Source of the DNA: Granulicella pectinivorans
GTDB lineage: Bacteria > Acidobacteriota > Terriglobia > Terriglobales > Acidobacteriaceae
DNA length: 64,000 nucleotides
Reading direction: 5' to 3'
Assembly: GCF_900114625.1 (NCBI RefSeq)
Contig: NZ_FOZL01000001.1
Coordinates: 1,054,001 to 1,118,000, forward strand
A program made the position numbers and the translations under genes. The notes below the pieces were generated by a model. That model was not told the DNA's origin and made no database searches. It worked only from the letters and a program-made list of their open reading frames with translations. This document shows positions 58,801 through 64,000 of this stretch, piece after piece (positions within the stretch are counted from its first letter, which is position 1; every line of letters starts with the position of its first letter).

Positions 58801-61769
58801 TGGGGGCGACCAGCGCGCCGACAGTCGTGACACTGACGAACTCAGCCTCAGCCGGCGTTCTCTTTATCAGCTCGATCGTGGCGACGGGCGACTTCGCCCA
58901 GACCAACACCTGCGGCTCAAGCCTGAGCGCGGGTGGGAGCTGCACGATCAGCATCACCTTTTCGCCGACGACCCCGGGCGCCAGGACCGGCGCGGTGACG
59001 ATCACGGATAACTCGTCGACCGGTACGACGCAGACGATCAGCCTGACCGGTAACGGTGCGTCGCTGATTACGGTTTCGCCCAGCAGCCTGACGTTCGGTT
59101 CACAGGCCCAGGGGACGACCAGCGCCGCGCAGACCATCAAGCTGACGACGGCGGGAAGCTCCTCGGTGACGATTAACTCGATCGTCGCGACGGGCGACTT
59201 TGCCCAGACGAACAACTGCGGCGCAACGCTGGCCGGGAACTCCAACTGCACGATCTCGGTGACCTTTACGCCGACCGTTGGAAGCGGCACCCGGACGGGT
59301 TCCGTGACGGTTACGTCCAGCGCCTCGCCCACGCCCCAGACGGTGTCCCTTACGGGAACGGTGGCGGCTGCTGCCGTGACGCTTTCGCCCTCTTCGCTGA
59401 ACTTCAGCGGGCAGCTTACGGGAACGACGAGCGCGTCGCAGAGCGTTGTGCTGACGAACTCCGGTAACGTCGCGCTGGGTATCAGCTCGATCGGGGCGAC
59501 GGGTGATTTCGCCCAGACGAATGCCTGCGGATCCAGTCTTGCGGCGGGTGGAAGCTGCACGATCTCGGTGACCTTTACCCCGACGGTGACGGGCGCACGG
59601 ACGGGCGCGGTGACGATCGTCGACAGTGCGTCGGGCTCTCCGCATACAGTTGCGCTGACGGGTACGGGAACGGCTCCGGCGGGATCGATTGCGCCGTCTG
59701 CACTGACCTTTGCCGCGCAGTCGCTGGGAACGACGAGTATGGCCCAGATCGTTACCCTGACGAACGTGGGCACCGCTCCCCTGACCGTGAGCTCGGTGTC
59801 GATTACGGGTGCGTACGCCCAGACCAATACGTGCAGCACGAGCATTGCGGCGGGTGGGAGCTGCGCGATCTCGGTGACCTTCAGCCCGACCGTGAACGGG
59901 ACCCTCACCGGCACCCTGACGGTGACCGACAATGCGGCTGGCTCGCCGCGTGTCGTGAGCCTGACCGGAACGGGCGTTACGCCGGTGACGACTGTGACGG
60001 TGTCGCCGAGTTCGCTGACCTACACGACGCAGAACACCGGAACGACGAGCGCGGCCAAGACGGTCACGCTGACCAATACCGGGAATGCGGCGCTGACGAT
60101 CAGCTCGATTGGGACGACGGGCGACTATGCCCAGACCAACACCTGCGGCACCACGCTGGCGGTCAGCACGAGTTGCACGATCGCGGTGACGTTTACGCCG
60201 ACGACGAGCGGCACACGGACCGGACTGCTGGTGATCGGGGACAACGCGGCGGGTTCTCCGCAGAGCGTCAGCCTGACGGGAACGGCGATTACGCCTGCTC
60301 CGGTGGTGGTGCTTGCGCCGGCTTCGCTGACCTTCGCCACGCAGAACACGGGAACGACCAGCGCGGCGCAGACGATTACGCTGAGCAATACGGGCAACGC
60401 GGCGTTGACGCTGACCTCGATTGCGGCCTCGGGCGACTATGCCCAGACCAACAACTGCGGCACGAGCGTGGCGGCCAGCGCGAGCTGCACGATCGCGGTG
60501 ACATTTACGCCGACCGCGAGCGGCACGCGGACGGGAGCGATTACCGTCCTCGATAACGCGACCGGCTCTCCGCACATGGCGGTGCTGACGGGTACGGGCG
60601 TGGTGCCTGCTGCCGTCGCGACGTTCTCGCTGACGACGCTGAACTTCGGTTCGCAGCAGACGGGAACGACCAGTGTGCAGCGCTCGGTGTCACTGACCAA
60701 TACGGGCAATACGAACCTGACGATCAGCTCGATTGTGGCTTCGGGCGACTTTGCCCAGACGAACAGTTGCAGCACGGGCATCGTCGTTCCGAATGCGAGC
60801 TGCACGATCTCGGTGACCTTTACGCCGACGACCACAGGCACGCGAACGGGTTCGATTACGGTGACCGACAATGCAGCCGGTTCGCCGCAGACGATTGCGT
60901 TGACGGGAACGGGAACTGCTCCCGCCCTGTCGGTGGCCTTCTCGCCGCTGGCGCTGAGCTTCGGGAGCGTGACCACCGGATCTACAAGTGCGGTGCAGTT
61001 CCTGACGATGACCAATACGGGCTTCGTGACGCTGGCCATCACCTCGATTACGGCGACGGGCGACTTTGCGCAGACGAATACCTGCGGCACCAGCCTGGCG
61101 CCGAACGGGAACTGCCGCATCTCGGTGACCTTCTCGCCCACGACCACGGGAACCCGCATCGGTTTCATCACGGTGGTCGATAACGCGACTGGCTCACCGC
61201 AGCAGGTGGCTTTGTCGGGGACCGGGACGGGCATCTCGCTTACCTCCACAGCCGCCAGCACCGGGTTAACGATTTCGGCTGCCGGCGCGTCGGCAACGAC
61301 GACGCTGCAGCTTGGATCCACCAGCTATACGGGACTGGTATATGTGACGTGCTCGGTGGCTTATACGGGGACCGGTACGGCGGTGGACCTTCCCGGGTGC
61401 AGCCTGGCCCCTCCGAGCCAGACGATCACGGCGGGCGCGGCTTCGGTTCCTGTGGTGCTGACGGTTTCGACGACGGCTTCCGCCGCGATGAACCACCCGG
61501 CGCATCGCTTTCCCTGGACTCCGGCGGGTGCCAGTCTGGCAACGCTGTTCCTGATGGGCTGGATCTCGCCGAAGCGCAGACGGGGGATTCGCCTGCTGAC
61601 GCTTCTGCTGGCTGTGGTTCTGGGCGGGCTGGCGGGCTGCGCCGGCGGCGGCACATCCGGTACGTCGCTTACAGGAACTTCCACATCGGCCGGCACCTAC
61701 AACGTGATCGTGACGGCCGCCAACGGCGGTACGGCGGCCTCGGTGACGATCTCCGTGAAGGTGCTGTAG
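55839..61769 (+). CDS. Giant surface protein with SBBP, Ig-like and choice-of-anchor D repeats
   Basis: About 1976 residues. ATG 55839 has GAGG six bases upstream; the frame extends upstream but the region holds a structured leader. After a long signal region (ISLTGAVATTLLALTTTLVWG), residues ~65-770 contain an SBBP-type module (MSFEPNRGQVSSPEVQYLAHGA; YATYLGGS and ITGTTYSSDFPTT-type repeats). An Ig-like domain (TGNVNFFEG, FSLGTHTITAVYTGD) follows, then about nine choice-of-anchor D domains, eight with GDFAQTN(T/N)C or close. The C-terminus has two hydrophobic segments around SPKRRRGIR, the second ending LAGC, then a short beta tail. It is likely an anchored adhesive or matrix protein. Confidence 0.82.
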   Translation: MPFATRPYAARPESAWRRFTLNRNASHGAISLTGAVATTLLALTTTLVWGQSSKAPVSAKQKAEMLYARTPMSFEPNRGQVSSPEVQYLAHGARYGVALTAEGAMLSLDAGPVDAAKSDSLRHFDQIRLELPRGNRHAQAAAEEKLGGRVNYLLGNDPAKWHTDLPTYGKVRYAGVYPGVDLVYYGNQGRLEYDFVVAPHANSRAVGLHFEGAKSLQLDAQGNLTIQAAHGAVVFEKPLIYQEKDGKRELVEGSFRLEANNTAGFTIGRYDHSRALVIDPALVYATYLGGSTNELISSAVVDVNGSLYVTGTTYSSDFPTTPGVFQPTAAHASSGLAFTTKFNPQGTAISYSSFIGGVSGQGSSRGYANVVDANGSVYIVGSTTATDFPVSPSAIQKTNPEGTTGNTTGFVFRLNIPGNGYLYSTYLGGSGGGQVGDTVNGIAIDAAGDAIVAGTTDSNNFPVTTGAYQTSSPNPNLGTSTATSTGFVASVNPTGSALNYATYLGGSGTATLTAVKIDSAGNAYVTGTTALPVNSTNYPVTSGAFQTTNSSTGTGLSGVVTKLNPTGTALVYSTFLGSNGTMPTSIAVDASGNAYVGGTDLTGGFPATSGAYQTTWASGSGFVASLKAAGNGLNFGTFLSGPVNALGLDSTGLIVATGSTTNSAFPVSPDALQLTFPTVSGYYPATAAYLVRLSASGAAANYSSYFSGSSYTAASALAIDGNNNVYIGGQTCSTDLPVSATAAQQTKFSPDCSATGGLVGFAAKFALGTAPIATGTSFQSPTGQVQLGTSITLVTATAPSTATGNVNFFEGSKALGSAPLVNGGASLTNQTFSLGTHTITAVYTGDINYAESTAAPSSFTVVQTLPVAFSPATITFATPVQVGLASGAMNAQIINSGTTAVTLYSLGMNGDFTEEDNCPVSVPNGLAAGASCGLQITFRPSGTGTRIGNASLISSISSIPQTLSLTGTGTAPTVALSATSASFPDTAVGATSAPTVVTLTNSASAGVLFISSIVATGDFAQTNTCGSSLSAGGSCTISITFSPTTPGARTGAVTITDNSSTGTTQTISLTGNGASLITVSPSSLTFGSQAQGTTSAAQTIKLTTAGSSSVTINSIVATGDFAQTNNCGATLAGNSNCTISVTFTPTVGSGTRTGSVTVTSSASPTPQTVSLTGTVAAAAVTLSPSSLNFSGQLTGTTSASQSVVLTNSGNVALGISSIGATGDFAQTNACGSSLAAGGSCTISVTFTPTVTGARTGAVTIVDSASGSPHTVALTGTGTAPAGSIAPSALTFAAQSLGTTSMAQIVTLTNVGTAPLTVSSVSITGAYAQTNTCSTSIAAGGSCAISVTFSPTVNGTLTGTLTVTDNAAGSPRVVSLTGTGVTPVTTVTVSPSSLTYTTQNTGTTSAAKTVTLTNTGNAALTISSIGTTGDYAQTNTCGTTLAVSTSCTIAVTFTPTTSGTRTGLLVIGDNAAGSPQSVSLTGTAITPAPVVVLAPASLTFATQNTGTTSAAQTITLSNTGNAALTLTSIAASGDYAQTNNCGTSVAASASCTIAVTFTPTASGTRTGAITVLDNATGSPHMAVLTGTGVVPAAVATFSLTTLNFGSQQTGTTSVQRSVSLTNTGNTNLTISSIVASGDFAQTNSCSTGIVVPNASCTISVTFTPTTTGTRTGSITVTDNAAGSPQTIALTGTGTAPALSVAFSPLALSFGSVTTGSTSAVQFLTMTNTGFVTLAITSITATGDFAQTNTCGTSLAPNGNCRISVTFSPTTTGTRIGFITVVDNATGSPQQVALSGTGTGISLTSTAASTGLTISAAGASATTTLQLGSTSYTGLVYVTCSVAYTGTGTAVDLPGCSLAPPSQTITAGAASVPVVLTVSTTASAAMNHPAHRFPWTPAGASLATLFLMGWISPKRRRGIRLLTLLLAVVLGGLAGCAGGGTSGTSLTGTSTSAGTYNVIVTAANGGTAASVTISVKVL
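58570..61220 (+). repeat. Tandem choice-of-anchor D repeats, ~310-bp period
   Basis: The (D/A)(F/Y)AQTN-C motif occurs eight times, spaced about 309-320 bases apart (near 58895, 59195, 59505, 59815, 60125, 60435, 60745 and 61065), each followed by TISVTF(T/S)P and a GSPxxV(S/A)LTGTG end. Confidence 0.85.
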
Positions 61770-61816
61770 GGGAGAACTGCAACGCGTGGCGGCGAGTCGG
61801 TTAGTATCGTCGCACC

Positions 61817-63535
61817 ATGCGAATCTTCCTCGTTCTCTTCCTGCTTGCGGTGCCGCTTTCGGCGCAAGGACCTTCTGCCTCTGGGCGGAAGACGGATTTT
61901 GCGGCGATGGACCACGACCTGATGGATGTCACGGTCGAGGGGCTGCATGCGCTCTATCAGCAGCACCGCTACACGGTGACGCAGGTGGTGGAGTGGCATC
62001 TCGACCGCATCGCGCGGTACAACGGCATTTACAGGCCGGTCCAGACGGTGACGGCGGAGGCGGCGCTGGCGGTCGCGGCGCACGAGGATGCGGAGGCGAG
62101 GCAAACTGGGTTCGTGCCGGGACCGTTGTGGGGCGTTCCGATGGTGACCAAGGCGAATACCAGCGTGAAGGGCCTGGTTACGACCGACGGCTGGCGCGGT
62201 TATATGCTGCCCGGGCATGAGCTGGTGGCGCCGAAGGATGCGACGATCGTCGCGAAGCTGCGTGAGGCGGGCGCGGTGCTGATTGGCGTGACGAATATGC
62301 CGGACTTCGCGGCGAGCGACACCAACCGTTCGACGGCATTCGGGCGTACGGGAAACGCCTACGATGTGCGCTTTTCGCCAGGCGGTTCGTCGGGCGGGAC
62401 AGTGACGGCGGTGACCTCAAACATGGCTGTGCTGGGTAACGGGACGGATACGGGGAATTCGATCCGGATGCCGGTGGCGACCAGCAACCTGGTGGGGATC
62501 TTTCCGACGCGCGGCCTGGTGAGCACGGCGGGGATCGCGCCGATGGACTGGCAGCTCGACAACACGGGGCCCATTGCACGCGATGTGGCCGATGCGGCGA
62601 TTGGGCTGACCGTGATGGCTGGCGAGGACCGGATGGATGCGGCGACGATCGGATCGCAGGCCAAGGCTCAGAAGGGGCCGTATACGCAGTACCTGAAGGC
62701 GGGAGCGCTGAAGGGCGGGCGATTCGCGGTGCCGGCCTTCATCCTGGATGGGGATAGCCCGGTCTTTCAGGGGATCTGTCCGAGCGCTACGCCCGAGCAG
62801 GCGGCGAAGGCAAAGGCTGACTCGCAGATGGCACTGCATCCCGAGACGCGTGCAGCCTTCATGAAGGCTATTGAGGAGATTCGGGCGGCGGGAGCGACTG
62901 TGCTGATGGACGCCTCGATCCTGCCGAACAGCTTCGCGGATGCGGCCTCGCGGATCTGTACGCTGCCGTATCTGCGGGAGGGAACGGATATGTTTCTGGC
63001 GGAGTATGGGCCTGCGGACTACCGGTCGGCGGCTGGATACGAGAAGGCGGTCGGCAAGCCTCTGCCGGATGTGATCGTTGGGGGAGAGCATGCGGGGATG
63101 TCGGTGGTGGCGGGGGTGAAGCAGGCTCGGCTCGAGAGCGATCCGGGTGCGGAGGCGGCGTTGCTGAAACCGCGGCGCGAGGTGATGGCGATGTACCTCG
63201 CGGAGATGGATCGGCTGAAGCTGGACGGGTTTCTGTATCCCGCGATCCAGATGCCCCCGGTGGACGAGACGATGGCGCAGGATGGCCGTCTGAGCGAAGG
63301 GCCGCACTCCGCGACCGGGTGGATCAACATGCTTGGGCTTCCGGCGATCAGCTTTCCAGCCGGGTTTTACGATGATGGGCTGCCGTTCGGGATCGAGATC
63401 AGCACGAGGCCGTGGCACGACGGCGACATGATCGGCTGGGCCTACGACTATGAACTGAAGACGCACCACCGGCGGCCTCCGGTGCTGGTGGACCGGGGTT
63501 TGCTGCCTGCGGCGGCCAAGGTTCCACAGCCTTAG
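61817..63535 (+). CDS. Secreted amidase-signature hydrolase
   Basis: 572 residues with a signal peptide (MRIFLVLFLLAVPLSAQG). Amidase-signature residues are present: Lys112 in VTKANTS, the cis-Ser in SPGGSSGGT (~191-192) and the nucleophile Ser215 in DTGNSIRMP. Start ATG 61817 follows a weak ribosome site. It hydrolyses an amide or ester in the periplasm; substrates of secreted acidobacterial members are unknown, and it is not expected to be GatA because of the signal peptide and missing GatB/C. It is 47 bp downstream of the third giant gene, but no functional link is evident. Confidence 0.85.
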   Translation: MRIFLVLFLLAVPLSAQGPSASGRKTDFAAMDHDLMDVTVEGLHALYQQHRYTVTQVVEWHLDRIARYNGIYRPVQTVTAEAALAVAAHEDAEARQTGFVPGPLWGVPMVTKANTSVKGLVTTDGWRGYMLPGHELVAPKDATIVAKLREAGAVLIGVTNMPDFAASDTNRSTAFGRTGNAYDVRFSPGGSSGGTVTAVTSNMAVLGNGTDTGNSIRMPVATSNLVGIFPTRGLVSTAGIAPMDWQLDNTGPIARDVADAAIGLTVMAGEDRMDAATIGSQAKAQKGPYTQYLKAGALKGGRFAVPAFILDGDSPVFQGICPSATPEQAAKAKADSQMALHPETRAAFMKAIEEIRAAGATVLMDASILPNSFADAASRICTLPYLREGTDMFLAEYGPADYRSAAGYEKAVGKPLPDVIVGGEHAGMSVVAGVKQARLESDPGAEAALLKPRREVMAMYLAEMDRLKLDGFLYPAIQMPPVDETMAQDGRLSEGPHSATGWINMLGLPAISFPAGFYDDGLPFGIEISTRPWHDGDMIGWAYDYELKTHHRRPPVLVDRGLLPAAAKVPQP

Positions 63536-63602
63536 CGAAGATGCGCATATCTGGATAAGGAGGATGACGGACGGATAAGAACAGGCAACACCTTTCCTTT
63601 TT

Positions 63603-64000
63603 TTATGGCTGGGAGGCGGCCGACTTCTTCTCGAGGATCGGCTTCCAGTGTTCCTGCGAGGTGGGCTCCATGTCGGGGATACGGGACTGGGCGATGGCAT
63701 AGGCGGCCTGTGCTGCCGGTTTGTCGCCCCGGGCGAGGAGAAGGTCGCCGAGGGCGATGTTCTCGTCGAAGCCTCTTGGCACGAGGGCTACGGCTTGATG
63801 GGCTGCGGTCAGCGCTGCGGCAGGATCCTGCTTTGCGAGACGCTTGCTCTGCTGGATGTACTGGAGAGCGGCTGCGTCGGGCAGGGAGAAGTCGCCCTCG
63901 TAGACGGCGATGCCGTCGGCGATGATCTCGTCGGGCTTGCGTTCGAAGAGCGTCTGGTAGGGATTGCGAACCTTGGTGCCGAACTCGAAGCCGTTGAGGT
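63603..64000 (-). CDS. C-terminal end of a TPR-containing protein (5' part outside window)
   Basis: The minus strand carries an open frame from the right edge to a TAA at 63603-63605; 132 codons are visible. The first part has NGFEFGTKVRNPYQTLFE and ADGIAVYEGDFSLPDAAAL. The second part is helical and matches a TPR-like pair (QDPAAALTAAHQAVALVPRG, FDENIALGDLLLARGDKPAA, AQAAYAIAQ). This arrangement is seen at the end of acidobacterial glycosyltransferase family 39-like proteins, but with so little visible the identity is uncertain. It is convergent with the amidase gene; no terminator is obvious between them. Confidence 0.6.
   Translation of the reverse strand, partial: LNGFEFGTKVRNPYQTLFERKPDEIIADGIAVYEGDFSLPDAAALQYIQQSKRLAKQDPAAALTAAHQAVALVPRGFDENIALGDLLLARGDKPAAQAAYAIAQSRIPDMEPTSQEHWKPILEKKSAASQP

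Noticed and set aside
46800..61220. CRISPR-like regular repeats
   Set aside because: The periodicity (246-310 bp, in frame) is protein-domain repetition, not 24-48-bp repeats with unique spacers.

Overview
The window is high-GC DNA with a dense, mostly secreted gene content that points to an acidobacterium of the Terriglobia (Acidobacteriaceae; Granulicella/Terriglobus-like). The evidence is an Oar-like TonB-dependent receptor, a TIGR03435-type protein, an exosortase of the XrtJ kind with its TM-motif-TM partner, choice-of-anchor D and SBBP repeat giants, and many Tat or signal-peptide proteins. The taxonomic call rests on recalled family distributions, not on a search. No rRNA, tRNA, CRISPR array, insertion sequence or integrase was seen.

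Layout. 1-11 kb: the tail of a TonB receptor, an FkbH-like HAD/GNAT protein divergent from a DUF2252 protein, a ferritin-like protein, a secreted unknown, a lipoprotein FAD oxidoreductase, a GT4 glycosyltransferase divergent from an SDR, and galU. 11-22 kb: a VapB-PIN fusion remnant, a DUF885 metallopeptidase, mfd, TIGR03435, an alpha/beta hydrolase, a secreted unknown, a small coiled-coil ORF plus a TetR regulator, and a GAF-GGDEF cyclase with a small coupled partner. 22-32 kb: a LVIVD/DUF305 pair, an 866-aa secreted unknown, a Tat-exported HisC-like aminotransferase and a GH2 enzyme.

32-39 kb (minus strand) is the most interesting block. An MBOAT O-acyltransferase, two SGNH/GDSL proteins, a dedicated acyl carrier protein and a KASIII-like protein whose nucleophile Cys is Ser lie in one run, with a GH105 hydrolase downstream. 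I read it as a candidate carrier-protein-dependent surface O-acylation system. Two homologous noncoding elements of about 165-190 bp, in opposite orientation, bracket the block.

39-43.5 kb encodes a three-subunit molybdenum hydroxylase (YagT/S/R type). 43.5-62 kb is an exosortase locus: a structured leader, a TM-motif-TM peptide, the XrtJ-like exosortase, then three giant exported proteins (2078, 1188 and about 1976 aa) built from chitobiase-C-like, NHL/propeller, SBBP and choice-of-anchor D repeats. A secreted amidase and the end of a TPR protein close the window. Shadow frames opposite the GC-rich genes were discarded.
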